Shown here in pieces: positions 44,829 to 54,292 of a stretch of 64,000 nt of DNA (its first letter is position 1; each line of letters opens with the position of its first letter). The stretch is from assembly GCA_963746255.1 (NCBI GenBank), contig CAVVAJ010000009.1, positions 310,001 to 374,000 on the forward strand, in the 5' to 3' direction. A model generated the notes under the pieces. That model was not told the origin of the DNA, did not search any database, and worked only from the letters and a program-made list of their open reading frames with translations. The DNA comes from DAOVXM01 sp963746255. Lineage in GTDB: Bacteria > Chloroflexota > Anaerolineae > Anaerolineales > UBA4823. The position numbers and the translations under genes were made by a program.

Positions 44829-46748
44829 TTAGATGTCTAAATTACGCACCTCATGGGCATGTGTCTGGATAAAACGACGGCGAGGTGGTACAGCAGCTCC
44901 CATCAACATATCGAAGGTGCGATCAGCTTCCGCGGCATCTTCAATGGTTACCAACAACAAGGTGCGGGTCTCCGGATCCATGGTCGTATCCCAAAGCTGG
45001 TCGGGATTCATCTCACCCAAACCCTTGAAGCGCGAGAGTGCAGCGCTGTTAGCTTTCGCACCAAATGTGGTCAGGATCTTTTCTTTCTCATTCTCGGTGT
45101 AGGCATACTGAATCTTGCCGCGGTAGGTGATCCGGTACAGCGGTGGTTGGGCGATATAAAGGTGCCCTTCTTCGATCAGCGGCTGCATGAAACGGAAAAA
45201 GAACGTCAGCAGCAGGGTACGGATATGGCTGCCATCGACATCAGCATCCGTCATCACCACGACACGGCCATAACGCAGACCGGCAAGATTGAAAGACTCC
45301 CCAATCCCAGTACCGAGTGCAGAGATCAATGCCTTCACTTCATTATTTGCCAAGATCTTATCCAGACGAGCCCTTTCCGTATTGAGGATCTTGCCCCGCA
45401 GGGGTAGGATCGCTTGAAAATGCCGGTCGCGGCCTTGTTTTGCACTACCACCCGCCGAATCGCCCTCCACGATGTAGATCTCGGTCTTCAAAGGGTCGCG
45501 TTCGGAACAATCGGCAAGCTTTCCCGGCAGGGTGAGGCTTTCAAGGGCTGATTTACGGATCACCAGGTCACGCGCTTTCCGGGCGGCATCGCGGGCCCGA
45601 GCAGACGTGAGACACTTTTGGATAATCGCTTTCCCAGCGGCGGGATTCTCCTCTAAGAAGGTGCTGAAAGCTTCCCCGACAACCTGCTGAGCATGAGTTT
45701 GCACTTCCGGGTTCATGAGCTTTACTTTGGTCTGGCTCTCGAACTGCGGGTCGGGGTGCTTGATGCTGATGATGGCAGTGAGACCTTCGCGAGTGTCGTC
45801 ACCGGTAAAGTTTGGGTCGGAATCCTTTAGCTGGCCGCTGCGTCGGGCGTAATCATTGACGGTGCGGGTAACCGCCGCCCGCAGGCCGGTCAGGTGCGTA
45901 CCGCCGTCGATCGTATTGATCGTATTCGCGAATGCATAGACCGATTCTGAATAGGCGGTGGTGTATTGAATGGCAGCATCGATGGTGATCCCTTCGTGCT
46001 CTTTTTCGACGTGGACGACATTGTGTAGCACCTGCCGGTTGCGGTTCAAATAGCGTACGAAAGAGATGATCCCGCCTTCGAAGTAAAAAGTCATCTCGCG
46101 TTCGCTGCGCTCATCCAAGAAATACAGGGTGACACCACGCGTAACAAAAGCCATTTCGCGAAAGCGCTGCACCAAAGTATCGAAGCGATATTCCACATCT
46201 CCGGCAAATATCTCAGGATCATATTTAAATGTTATGTGGGTGCCGGTCTCTTCAGAGTTCGTTTTACCCACTACCTCCACCGGTCCAGTGGGATAGCCGC
46301 GGTTGTAACGCTGGGAGTGGATTTTTCCTTCGCGGTACACAGTTACTTCACACCACTCCGAAAGCGCGTTGACAGCTGATACGCCAACCCCATGCAGACC
46401 TCCGGAAACCTTATAGCTGCCGCCACCGAATTTACCACCGGCGTGCAGGACTGTCATCACGACCTCAAGCGCAGGTTTCTTCATTTGCGGGTGAATCCCC
46501 ACTGGAATACCCCGCCCGTTATCCTTAACGGTAACACTACTATCTGGGTGGATGATCACATCAATTCGATCGCAAGAACCCGCTAAGGCTTCATCGATCG
46601 AGTTGTCTACTACTTCATAGATCAAATGGTGCAGCGCTTTGATATCGGTGCCGCCAACGTACATGCCGGGGCGGCGCCGAACTGCCTCCAATCCTTCCAG
46701 GACCTGAATATCTTTTGCATCATATGAATATGTCTCTCGTTTAGCCAC
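44829..46748 (-). CDS. gyrB: DNA gyrase subunit B
   Basis: 639 residues from GTG 46748, with GGAGG five bases upstream; an earlier in-frame start would add 32 residues without family similarity. GHKL ATPase motifs: NSIDEAL, DNGRGIPVG, GGLHGVGVSAVNALS. Transducer domain, then the TOPRIM region EGDSAGGSAKQGRD and DADVDGSHIRT, and the C-terminal GLGEMNPDQLWDTTMDP. It supplies ATPase and strand-gate functions of the gyrase that introduces negative supercoils. No gyrA lies beside it. Length is typical of gram-positive-type GyrB without the proteobacterial insert. Confidence 0.97.
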   Translation of the reverse strand: MAKRETYSYDAKDIQVLEGLEAVRRRPGMYVGGTDIKALHHLIYEVVDNSIDEALAGSCDRIDVIIHPDSSVTVKDNGRGIPVGIHPQMKKPALEVVMTVLHAGGKFGGGSYKVSGGLHGVGVSAVNALSEWCEVTVYREGKIHSQRYNRGYPTGPVEVVGKTNSEETGTHITFKYDPEIFAGDVEYRFDTLVQRFREMAFVTRGVTLYFLDERSEREMTFYFEGGIISFVRYLNRNRQVLHNVVHVEKEHEGITIDAAIQYTTAYSESVYAFANTINTIDGGTHLTGLRAAVTRTVNDYARRSGQLKDSDPNFTGDDTREGLTAIISIKHPDPQFESQTKVKLMNPEVQTHAQQVVGEAFSTFLEENPAAGKAIIQKCLTSARARDAARKARDLVIRKSALESLTLPGKLADCSERDPLKTEIYIVEGDSAGGSAKQGRDRHFQAILPLRGKILNTERARLDKILANNEVKALISALGTGIGESFNLAGLRYGRVVVMTDADVDGSHIRTLLLTFFFRFMQPLIEEGHLYIAQPPLYRITYRGKIQYAYTENEKEKILTTFGAKANSAALSRFKGLGEMNPDQLWDTTMDPETRTLLLVTIEDAAEADRTFDMLMGAAVPPRRRFIQTHAHEVRNLDI

Positions 46749-46899
46749 TAAAACCTCCACGAAAAATGCCAGCAGAAACCAGTTCTGCAAACAGCAATTT
46801 GATTTATTTCGCAAACATCTATACAGCCGATAACATACCAACACCTTTAATGCTGGTGATTAAATGTCGAAACCACACAAATAACTTAGCGAGCCACCA

Positions 46900-47901
46900 T
46901 CAGGTGATTACCGGTAATTTTGAACGAGTAAGCGTCCCCTGGACCCACAAGTAGGCATCACGATAATACACAAAACTAGCTGCAAGCAAGCCAGTTGCGA
47001 TAAACGCATGCCCGAACACGCCAATCAACAGCAGCCAGGATTTGCCTTCTGGAACTCGCCACAAGACACTTAATCCTTCGTTGATCACAAAGATCATAAC
47101 GAAGAACAAAGCCGTTTTTGCCACTGTGAAACGAGTGATCCGGACGCTGTCAAGCACAGAGACCCACACCTTATGCCGGTTGACAAAGATACCGTGAGCC
47201 GAAAATATGAACGGAAAAAGCACCCAGATCACTAAAGCGGTATAAACAAGCAGTCCCAATTGGCCGAATGGTTGACCAGTCATGGAGACAAGTGTAAGGA
47301 AGCAGCTCCCCGGGATAAAAATTACCATCACCAAAGCTACCCAAAACAGGGCTAAGAGGAAAACTTGGAGAGAATTCCAAGGCCACTGTCGGAGCGCATG
47401 ATGCCAATCTATACGATCTGTCAAAGCAGCCTGAGCTACGAGATGGTAAAATATCGCCCCAAGCACCAGGCCGACGGCAGAAATCAGCAGCCAAAACCCG
47501 ATGATGGCAAATGGGGACGTGATTTCAACACTGCTGGTTAGAACAATTGGCGCACCACCTGGCTGACCGGCAGCGAACAGACTCGGTATGCCAACCGGGT
47601 ATGTTCGCAGTGCAGAGAAGAGGTTAAAGCTCTCGCCAATCGAAGTCCAAATTTCACTCGCGGCTACGATTAAGTCCGCGGTCTCGGTACTTTGCAGTTC
47701 TGGCATGGTTGATATTTCGCCAAGGAAATTCTGGATCAAATCCGCAAGACTCAATTGGGTGCCAAACCACAAGAAAATATCCAAGATAGCTGGAATCAAG
47801 ATCAACCAGATATGCCCGGTGACCGCGTCAAAACCAGCCTTTAGGGATGCCATCAGGCTGGGAGGGGCAGGCGTAGCCTGTATATTTTCAGCTGAATTCA
47901 T
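46900..47901 (-). CDS. Polytopic membrane protein of unknown function
   Basis: 333 residues from ATG 47901 (AAGGAA before it); six residues longer if the upstream in-frame ATG is used. A short polar N-terminus is followed by six to seven hydrophobic helices: near 28-45 (HIWLILIPAILDIFLWF), 130-160, 185-210, 225-250, 270-290 and 300-320. The loop between the first two helices, about 80 residues, is rich in small and polar residues. No catalytic motif was recognised. It lies 150 bp upstream of gyrB on the same strand but there is no sign of functional linkage. Confidence 0.7.
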   Translation of the reverse strand: MNSAENIQATPAPPSLMASLKAGFDAVTGHIWLILIPAILDIFLWFGTQLSLADLIQNFLGEISTMPELQSTETADLIVAASEIWTSIGESFNLFSALRTYPVGIPSLFAAGQPGGAPIVLTSSVEITSPFAIIGFWLLISAVGLVLGAIFYHLVAQAALTDRIDWHHALRQWPWNSLQVFLLALFWVALVMVIFIPGSCFLTLVSMTGQPFGQLGLLVYTALVIWVLFPFIFSAHGIFVNRHKVWVSVLDSVRITRFTVAKTALFFVMIFVINEGLSVLWRVPEGKSWLLLIGVFGHAFIATGLLAASFVYYRDAYLWVQGTLTRSKLPVIT

Positions 47902-48546
47902 TTCCTTAAATTTTACCATAGCGACCGACTTAGACGACTTCTAAATATTCCACTGATGGGGCTTTGAGAAAGCCGCTTACCAATAACAATATCGTTAAAT
48001 TATCCAGCAAGGACTACGAAAATCATCAAGATCGGATGTTTTGGGTCTAACTATTCGTGATTGTGAGAGAATTTCTGCGGGGGAAAGGTTTGACAATTAA
48101 ACAAACTATGCTAGACTTTACTTGGTTAGGTACGCCAACTAAAACAACGCCAAAGCGCCGCCGTATTCATTCTACTTCTGCACAGAACATGTTATATGTC
48201 CACATTTCGATTAGGTCTGGGTTTTTGATTTTAACTTTTCCAAAGACAACAGTAATTAGAGCTAGAGATAAATAATTCACAAATATGTGGATAGCCTACT
48301 TGACTAAGCGTGCTCCAAAATGTAAAATCCAAAGTTAGGCAAGCGGGCAAAATCCTATCGTACATAATCCGCAATGTTCAAAGAGTAGCATTGAAGTGCG
48401 GCAGTCTCGGTAGAAAAAATGGCGAAATTATTATCTGCTCCTGAAAGGAGGTGCCCAGGAAAAAACGAGTCGAACAGCCTGTACTCTATTTGGCAATTAG
48501 GTAGTATCGGTTATACATATCAATATTGAACTAAGGAGAGAAGAGA
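47902..48546. other. Long non-coding region with a promoter upstream of the liv operon
   Basis: About 645 bp between divergent genes. It holds one good promoter-like element (48090-48117) and a GGAGGTG near 48446-48452 that is not followed by a start codon at a suitable distance. A 72-codon open frame at 48057-48275 shows no coding character. If the promoter is used, the liv transcript would have a leader of about 420 bases, long enough for a regulatory RNA, but I recognise no known riboswitch. Confidence 0.5.
48090..48117 (+). promoter_or_regulatory. Promoter-like element with extended -10
   Basis: Consensus TTGACA (48090-48095), 16-bp spacer ending in TGC, then TAGACT (48112-48117). It points towards the liv-type operon. 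Confidence 0.5.
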
Positions 48547-49758
48547 ATGAGCACTAAGTTTTTACTATTTCTGTCAGTTTTTGTCCTCGGCGGATTGCTG
48601 TTGGTTGCCTGTGCGCCTGCAGCGGCGCCTTTTGTATGCGAGGACCCAATCGGTTGTGTAGATTACGCTCCCGATGATCCCATCCGGCTCGCTTCAGCGC
48701 TCGTGATCTCTGGTCCAAATACTGACCTGGGAATCGACTCCCAGTACGGTGTTGAAATTGCTATGGATTTCAAGGGCGAGGTCTTGGGGCATGCAGTTGA
48801 ATTGCAAGCTGAAGATGATGGCTGCAACGCTGAAGGTGGCCAGGCAGCTGGTCAGAAGATCGTGTCCGACCCCTCCATTGTTGGCGTCGTAGGCACAAGC
48901 TGTTCCGGTGCCGGTGTACCGATGTCGAAGGTGATCTCCGAGGCTGGCTACTTCATGGTTTCCCCCTCCAACACCGCCCCTAGCCTGACCGATCCCGAGC
49001 AAGCCTTCAACCCCGGCTATCTGCGCACATCGCACAATGACAAAGTCCAGGGTTCAGCGATGGCTGATTATGTCTTCAACGAGCTCGGTCTAACCACAGC
49101 CGCTGCCATCCATGACGGCGACCCCTATACTGAGGGTTTGGCAAACGCTTTTGCGACCTCATTCGAAGAATTGGGTGGAGAAATTGTTGAATTCACCGCG
49201 ATCAATGTAGGTGACACAGATATGCGCCCGGTTTTAACATCAGTTGCTGCTGCCGGCCCGCCTGATTTCTTGTACTACCCGGTATTCACTGCGGAATGTG
49301 CATTCCTCACCAAGCAGGCTAAGGAAGTTGCTGGCCTCGAGAACACCATCGTAGCTGCCGCAGACGGCTGCATCTCAGATGCTGCTAAAGAAGCAATCGG
49401 TGACGCTGGTGAAGGCATGAGGTTCTCCGGTCCCGATATTTCGTTCACCGGTGCCGAGTATGAGAAGTTCAAAGCTGCCTACCTGGAAAAGTACGGAACC
49501 GATACACTTTCAGTGTTCCACGCCCACGCATTTGATGCCACCAACATGATCTTCGCTTGCATTGAAAAGGTCGGCGTTTCTGAAGATGACGGCAGCTTGC
49601 ATGTTGGCCGCCAGGCAATGCGCGACTGCCTGTATGCGACCAGCGGTTTCTCCGGAATCACCGGGACTTTGACCTGCGATGAGTTCGGTGACTGTGCGGA
49701 TCCGAAGATTTCGGTTTCCGAGCTGCAAAGTGGTGAATACACCCGCATCTGGCCTTAA
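48547..49758 (+). CDS. ABC transporter substrate-binding lipoprotein, Liv type
   Basis: 403 residues. Lipobox LLVAC near residue 22. The mature protein is a type I periplasmic-binding fold: IRLASALVISGPNTDLGID opens it, GVVGTSCSGAGVPMSKVISE in two parts and MVSPSNTAPSLTD mark the ligand-contacting loops, and VFHAHAFDATNMIF lies near the C-terminus. Paired cysteines (CEDPIGCVDY, DDGCNAEGG) may form disulfides. It delivers an amino-acid-like ligand to the following permeases. AAGGAGAGAAG ribosome site before the ATG. A strong hairpin follows the gene. Ligand is not determined; the downstream amino-acid-oxidase-type genes suggest an amine or N-methyl amino acid. Confidence 0.92.
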   Translation: MSTKFLLFLSVFVLGGLLLVACAPAAAPFVCEDPIGCVDYAPDDPIRLASALVISGPNTDLGIDSQYGVEIAMDFKGEVLGHAVELQAEDDGCNAEGGQAAGQKIVSDPSIVGVVGTSCSGAGVPMSKVISEAGYFMVSPSNTAPSLTDPEQAFNPGYLRTSHNDKVQGSAMADYVFNELGLTTAAAIHDGDPYTEGLANAFATSFEELGGEIVEFTAINVGDTDMRPVLTSVAAAGPPDFLYYPVFTAECAFLTKQAKEVAGLENTIVAAADGCISDAAKEAIGDAGEGMRFSGPDISFTGAEYEKFKAAYLEKYGTDTLSVFHAHAFDATNMIFACIEKVGVSEDDGSLHVGRQAMRDCLYATSGFSGITGTLTCDEFGDCADPKISVSELQSGEYTRIWP

Positions 49759-49806
49759 TTAAACAGCCACTGAACATTACGTAAGACGAATGATTTTCAC
49801 TGAATA

Positions 49807-49839
49807 CGGATGGACCCTTGGCATAGCCGGGTCCATCCG
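49807..49839 (+). other. Strong intercistronic hairpin after the binding-protein gene
   Basis: Perfect 11-bp stem CGGATGGACCC / GGGTCCATCCG, extended inside by GGC-ATA-GCC. No U-run follows (CCCCTCATTT). Such hairpins after binding-protein genes typically stabilise the 5' message and lower expression of the permease genes. Confidence 0.7.
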
Positions 49840-49865
49840 CCCCTCATTTGAGTAGGAGACCGCCT

Positions 49866-50927
49866 ATGCTCGGACGCTTCCGCGATATCGATTGGATAGG
49901 AATTATCCTCTGGATTTTAAGAGCGATCATCATCGTGATGGTTATTTGGGGGACAATTGCGACCATAATTGAGAATCCTTATACATACCGGCAATGGATT
50001 GATTTCATCATCTTCGGTATAGCCCAAGGCAGCATGTATGCTTTGATCGCAATCGGCTACACTTTAGTCTACGGGGTGTTGTTCATGATTAACTTCGCTC
50101 ATGGCGAGTTTTTTATGTCCGGTATTATGACGGCAACGGTGTTTATTGCCACCCCAATGGCAGCATCCGGGTTCCTGGATGCGCAGCCGGTACTTGCCTT
50201 GCTAATCATCGGCCTGGTAGCCGTCAGTGTATCCATCAGTGTGGCTTTGCTTACCGAACGAGTGGCTTATCGCCCGTTGAGGAAAGCGCCTCGCTTAGTA
50301 CCGTTGATCACTGCGATTGGCGCCTCGTTTTTCTGGCAGCATTATTTCCGCGGGCTGTACGGTTCTCAAGTGGTACCTTTCCCGGTTCCTGGTGTATTGC
50401 GAGGCACAATTCTCATCTTTGGCACGCAGGTGTTAAAGACCCAGATTATTGTGATTATTGTGGCGGTAATCATGCTGCTGGGATTGAACTTCTTTATCTT
50501 GCGGACACGGACGGGTAAGGCAATCCGGGCTGTTGCCGAAGATAAAGACACCGCGGCGTTGATGGGTATTGACGTTGACCGGGCAGTTGCGATCACGTTT
50601 GCTACCGGTGCAGCTATGGCCGGTGTTGCTGGCCTGCTCTATGCACTGGTCTACCGCCAGGTCCACTGGTATATGGGTTTCATCCCTGGGATCAAAGCAT
50701 TTACCGCGGCGGTGTTAGGCGGCATTGGAAGCATCCCCGGTGCTGCACTGGGTGGTTTATTGATTGGTCTGTTTGAATCGCTTGGCCCAGCATTATTCTT
50801 GCAAGGGATGGGGATACCAGCCCCCCACCAGCTCAAAGATGTTATTGCGTTCACGATGCTGATATTGGTCCTGATCTTCCGACCGCAGGGCATCCTCGGT
50901 GAACGGCTATCCGAGAAGAAAGCGTGA
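49866..50927 (+). CDS. livH: Liv-type ABC transporter permease (LivH-like)
   Basis: 353 residues from ATG 49866 (AGGAGA seven bases upstream). An extra N-terminal helix (IILWILRAIIIVMVIWG) precedes the LivH core, which begins at about residue 50 with FIIFGIAQGSMYALIAIGY and contains NFAHGEFFMSGI and the ATPase-contact EAA-like region GKAIRAVAEDKDTAALMGID near 215-235. About eight to nine helices. One of two permeases of the importer; the stop overlaps upstream sequence of the next gene. Confidence 0.92.
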   Translation: MLGRFRDIDWIGIILWILRAIIIVMVIWGTIATIIENPYTYRQWIDFIIFGIAQGSMYALIAIGYTLVYGVLFMINFAHGEFFMSGIMTATVFIATPMAASGFLDAQPVLALLIIGLVAVSVSISVALLTERVAYRPLRKAPRLVPLITAIGASFFWQHYFRGLYGSQVVPFPVPGVLRGTILIFGTQVLKTQIIVIIVAVIMLLGLNFFILRTRTGKAIRAVAEDKDTAALMGIDVDRAVAITFATGAAMAGVAGLLYALVYRQVHWYMGFIPGIKAFTAAVLGGIGSIPGAALGGLLIGLFESLGPALFLQGMGIPAPHQLKDVIAFTMLILVLIFRPQGILGERLSEKKA

Positions 50928-50938
50928 GGGAGTCAATA

Positions 50939-52636
50939 ATGGAAAATAATACGCATTTCGATTGGAAATTAGCTGTCCGCTACGGCTTGCTAGCAGGTGT
51001 AGTTGCATTGAGCGTGAGTGTGATCGGTATGGTAGACCTATTCACTCTGCGCGACCTGATTGCGGGTTTGCTAACGCTTGGCCAGGTGATCTTGTTCCTT
51101 GCCCCGGTTGGATTGAGCTATGTCATTGCTGGTAAACAACCGGAGGGTAAAAAAGGATATGCACTCATAGCAGGATTGATTACCTCTCTAGTGGCTTCCT
51201 TACCATTGGTCATCCTTGTTATATTAGCAACATCATTTGACCTGCGCCAATTCTTACCAAATGTATCACCGGCGTTGATCAATACCCTCACTTTTGGGCA
51301 AGGAGTCATACCCGGGATTTTCATCCTAATGATCGTCATGGGCATCCTGGGCCTCCTGTCTGCAGGCATGTCTCTGCTGCCCGATCGCTACCGAAAGCCT
51401 ATCCTGAGTGGCATCCTGTGGACGCTGGTCATCGGTATGTTCTCGGAAATCCTAACAGATAGGTTGCGCAGCTTTTTCGGGGTTGGCATATCCAAAGTTG
51501 TCTTCAGCGGAGAGGCACTACGACCAACCACTGCTCTGATAATATTCATCATCGTCACTCTACTCTCAGCTGCTTGGTATCGCAGAGGAGAGGCTATCAA
51601 AGAACGTATCGCTGACTCTCCGACCATACAAAGCAAACCGTTCCGTTGGGGTGCTTTCGCTGTGGTTGGGGTCATCTTCTTATTACTGCCCTTCCTGCTC
51701 GGCACGTACCTTTCCGAGGTTGCCAACAACGTGCTGATCTTTGCTATTATGGGGTTTGGTTTGAACATCGTGGTTGGTTTCGCCGGATTGCTTGATTTAG
51801 GATATGTAGCATTTTTCGCAATTGGCGCCTATATGATGGCCTTGTTAACCTCAGATGCCGACCAGGGGATCGCCGGGATGTCCTTTTGGCTGGCGATACC
51901 AATCTGTGTCGCGGTCGCGATCTTGGCTGGCCTAACTTTAGGCATACCGGTTTTACGGATGCGGGGTGACTATTTAGCGATTGTCACCTTAGCATTTGGA
52001 GAGATCATCCGCATCTTGGTACTTTCCGACCTGCTTAAACCATATATCGGCGGCGCGCAAGGTATTCTCAAAATACCCAAACCAACGATCGTCGGAGTGG
52101 GATTGGTCAGGCCTGATCAATTCTATTATGTGCTGCTGCTGGGCTGCATTCTCGCCGCCTTTATTTCCTGGCGTTTGAGCGGTGCCAGACTCGGACGGCA
52201 GTGGATGGCAATGCGTGAAGATGAGGATGTAGCAGAAGCCATGGGTATCAATTTAGTGAGTACAAAATTATTGGCCTTCGCTATCGGGGCAGGTTTCTCC
52301 GGACTGGCAGGCGCCATTTTTGCCAGCAAGCTGACTTCCATTTTCCCCCATAGTTTTAGTTTGATGATCTCGATCAACGTTCTCTGCATGATCATCGTGG
52401 GTGGTATTGGCAGTCTACCCGGGGTGATCATTGGATCCTTGGCTTTGGTTGGTCTGCCCGAGCTATTACGTGAATTCAAAGAGTTCAGGTTGCTGATGTA
52501 CGGAATTTTATTGATCGTCATGATGCTCGCAAGACCGGAAGGCTTGTGGCCTTCAGCGGTACGCAAACGAGAGTTGCTCGCATATCAAGAATCAGGACCG
52601 ACTGCTAACGCAAAGGCAGTCGAGTCAGAAGCATAA
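50939..52636 (+). CDS. livM: Liv-type ABC transporter permease with long N-terminal extension (LivM-like)
   Basis: 565 residues from ATG 50939 (GAGGGAG upstream; a GTG at 50924 would overlap livH). The LivM core occupies about residues 225-550, with FGLNIVVGFAGLLDLGYVAF, LRMRGDYLAIVTLAFGEI and the contact loop RQWMAMREDEDVAEAMGIN. The first 220 residues hold about six additional hydrophobic helices, giving a protein clearly longer than the 300-430 residues usual for LivM. The extension has no recognised family. A TATA-less tight junction to the ATPase gene (9 bp) marks one operon. Confidence 0.9.
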   Translation: MENNTHFDWKLAVRYGLLAGVVALSVSVIGMVDLFTLRDLIAGLLTLGQVILFLAPVGLSYVIAGKQPEGKKGYALIAGLITSLVASLPLVILVILATSFDLRQFLPNVSPALINTLTFGQGVIPGIFILMIVMGILGLLSAGMSLLPDRYRKPILSGILWTLVIGMFSEILTDRLRSFFGVGISKVVFSGEALRPTTALIIFIIVTLLSAAWYRRGEAIKERIADSPTIQSKPFRWGAFAVVGVIFLLLPFLLGTYLSEVANNVLIFAIMGFGLNIVVGFAGLLDLGYVAFFAIGAYMMALLTSDADQGIAGMSFWLAIPICVAVAILAGLTLGIPVLRMRGDYLAIVTLAFGEIIRILVLSDLLKPYIGGAQGILKIPKPTIVGVGLVRPDQFYYVLLLGCILAAFISWRLSGARLGRQWMAMREDEDVAEAMGINLVSTKLLAFAIGAGFSGLAGAIFASKLTSIFPHSFSLMISINVLCMIIVGGIGSLPGVIIGSLALVGLPELLREFKEFRLLMYGILLIVMMLARPEGLWPSAVRKRELLAYQESGPTANAKAVESEA

Positions 52637-52645
52637 GGTGGTGAT

Positions 52646-53449
52646 ATGTCCATCTTGACAGCAAGTAGTGTTACGAAACGGTTTGGCGGGTTGGTTGCGG
52701 TAAATTCTTACGATTTCGAAATTGATCAAGGACAAATCGTGAGCATTATCGGTCCGAATGGAGCGGGTAAAACCACCTTCTTCAACTGTGTGACCGGTTT
52801 TTACCAGGCTGATGAGGGCAAAATGTTGTTCAATGGTGTTTTATTAAATGGGCGCTCGCCTGATAAAATCACCAAACTTGGTATTGCGCGCACCTATCAA
52901 AACATCCGCCTTTTCCCTGCGATGACGGCGATTGAGAATATATTGGTAGGCGAACACCCCCGCCTGAAAACTTTTTGGGCGGAAGCTGTCGTTCAGACAA
53001 AGCGGTACAAGGCTGAGGAGGCAGCGGCTGAAGAGGAAGCAAATCGCCTGCTGCAATATGTTGGCCTTGCTGGATTGGGTGATCAGATATCGCGCAACCT
53101 GCCGTACGGCGCCCAACGCAGGCTTGAGCTCGCCCGGGCATTAGCAAGCAAACCAAGCTTACTCCTGCTAGACGAACCAACCGCCGGCATGAATCCTCAA
53201 GAATCTGCAGAAATGATGCACTTCATCCAAGACCTCCGTGACGATCTCGGCATCACCATTCTGCTCATCGAGCATGATATGCGCGTAGTAATGGGTATCA
53301 GTGAGTATATCTCGGTGTTAGATTTCGGTACGAAAATCGCCGAAGGAACAGCCGCCGAGATCCAAAGCAACACCCGCGTGATTGAGGCATATCTGGGCAG
53401 AGGCGCAGCTTCGGGCTTGAATAAACAGACATCATCGGTAGCAGTGTAA
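52646..53449 (+). CDS. livG: Liv-type ABC transporter ATPase (LivG-like)
   Basis: 267 residues. Walker A GPNGAGKTT near residue 37, Q-loop RTYQNIRLF, LivG-type helical insert (AEEAAAEEEANRLL), signature LPYGAQRRLELARAL near 154, Walker B LLLLDEPTAGMNP and switch His in LLIEHDM. One of two ATPases energising the importer. A GGTGGTGA ribosome site lies before the ATG. The YGAQRR form of the signature is common in LivG. Confidence 0.94.
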   Translation: MSILTASSVTKRFGGLVAVNSYDFEIDQGQIVSIIGPNGAGKTTFFNCVTGFYQADEGKMLFNGVLLNGRSPDKITKLGIARTYQNIRLFPAMTAIENILVGEHPRLKTFWAEAVVQTKRYKAEEAAAEEEANRLLQYVGLAGLGDQISRNLPYGAQRRLELARALASKPSLLLLDEPTAGMNPQESAEMMHFIQDLRDDLGITILLIEHDMRVVMGISEYISVLDFGTKIAEGTAAEIQSNTRVIEAYLGRGAASGLNKQTSSVAV

Positions 53450-53464
53450 AGCGAGGGTAGTTCA

Positions 53465-54178
53465 ATGACCATGCTAGAACTTGATAACGTGCACGCATAC
53501 TACGGCAATATCCACGCCCTGTGCGGCATTTCTCTTATCGTTGAAGAAGGGGAAATTGTCACCTTGATTGGAGCGAATGGCGCGGGTAAAACCACCACCT
53601 TACGCACGATCAGCGGACTGCTACCATGTACCCAAGGCAAGATAGCGTTAGAAGGAGAAGATCTCTCAAACTATAAGGCGTATGAAATCGTATATAAAAA
53701 TGTCGCCATGGTGCCGGAGGGGCGCGGGATTTTCGCCAGACTAAGCGTCTCAGAGAACCTCGATATGGGCGCATTCTCCAGGAAGGACCGCAGTGGGATT
53801 CAAGCAGATTTAGACCGAGTCTTCAAATTGTTCCCACGCCTGAAGGAGCGGAGATCCCAGGTTGCTGGCACCCTCTCAGGCGGCGAACAGCAAATGCTGG
53901 CAACCGGTCGGGCAATGATGACACACCCCAAGCTTTTGCTGATGGATGAGCCTTCGATGGGGTTGGCTCCAGTCCTGGTTGAAGACATCTTTGACACCAT
54001 CTTAGAGATCAACAAAGAAGGCACTACAATCCTGCTGGTTGAGCAGAATGCGACGATGGCGCTGCAAATTGCCGATCGTGGCTATGTCTTGCAAACCGGC
54101 GAGATTGTGCTTCAAGATACCGCAGAAAATTTGCGCCAGAATGAGATGGTACAGAAAGCATATCTAGGTATTGAGTAA
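53465..54178 (+). CDS. livF: Liv-type ABC transporter ATPase (LivF-like)
   Basis: 237 residues. Walker A GANGAGKTT near residue 36, LivF-specific VAMVPEGRGIFARLSV near 79, signature LSGGEQQMLATGRAM near 136, Walker B LLLMDEPSMGLAP and switch region LVEQNATMAL. It is the fifth and last gene of the importer, 15 bp after livG. A terminator follows 38 bp after the stop. Confidence 0.94.
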   Translation: MTMLELDNVHAYYGNIHALCGISLIVEEGEIVTLIGANGAGKTTTLRTISGLLPCTQGKIALEGEDLSNYKAYEIVYKNVAMVPEGRGIFARLSVSENLDMGAFSRKDRSGIQADLDRVFKLFPRLKERRSQVAGTLSGGEQQMLATGRAMMTHPKLLLMDEPSMGLAPVLVEDIFDTILEINKEGTTILLVEQNATMALQIADRGYVLQTGEIVLQDTAENLRQNEMVQKAYLGIE

Positions 54179-54215
54179 ACTCTGGCATCTATTAAATCGA
54201 ACGACTGCTCTCTTG

Positions 54216-54255
54216 GAGTACAGGGATGCCGCAAAACAACCTGTACTCTTTTTTT
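54216..54255 (+). terminator. Rho-independent terminator of the liv-type operon
   Basis: Perfect 9-bp stem GAGTACAGG / CCTGTACTC, 15-base loop, followed by seven T. The next oxidoreductase gene begins 37 bp later, so it must be expressed from readthrough or a promoter overlapping this region. Confidence 0.9.
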
Positions 54256-54292
54256 GTCCCGGAAAAGAGAGGAAATTATTGAGGATAGATAT

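Noticed and set aside
48057..48275. 72-codon open frame in the region before the liv operon
   Set aside because: No ribosome site or domain and odd composition; it overlaps the promoter-like element.
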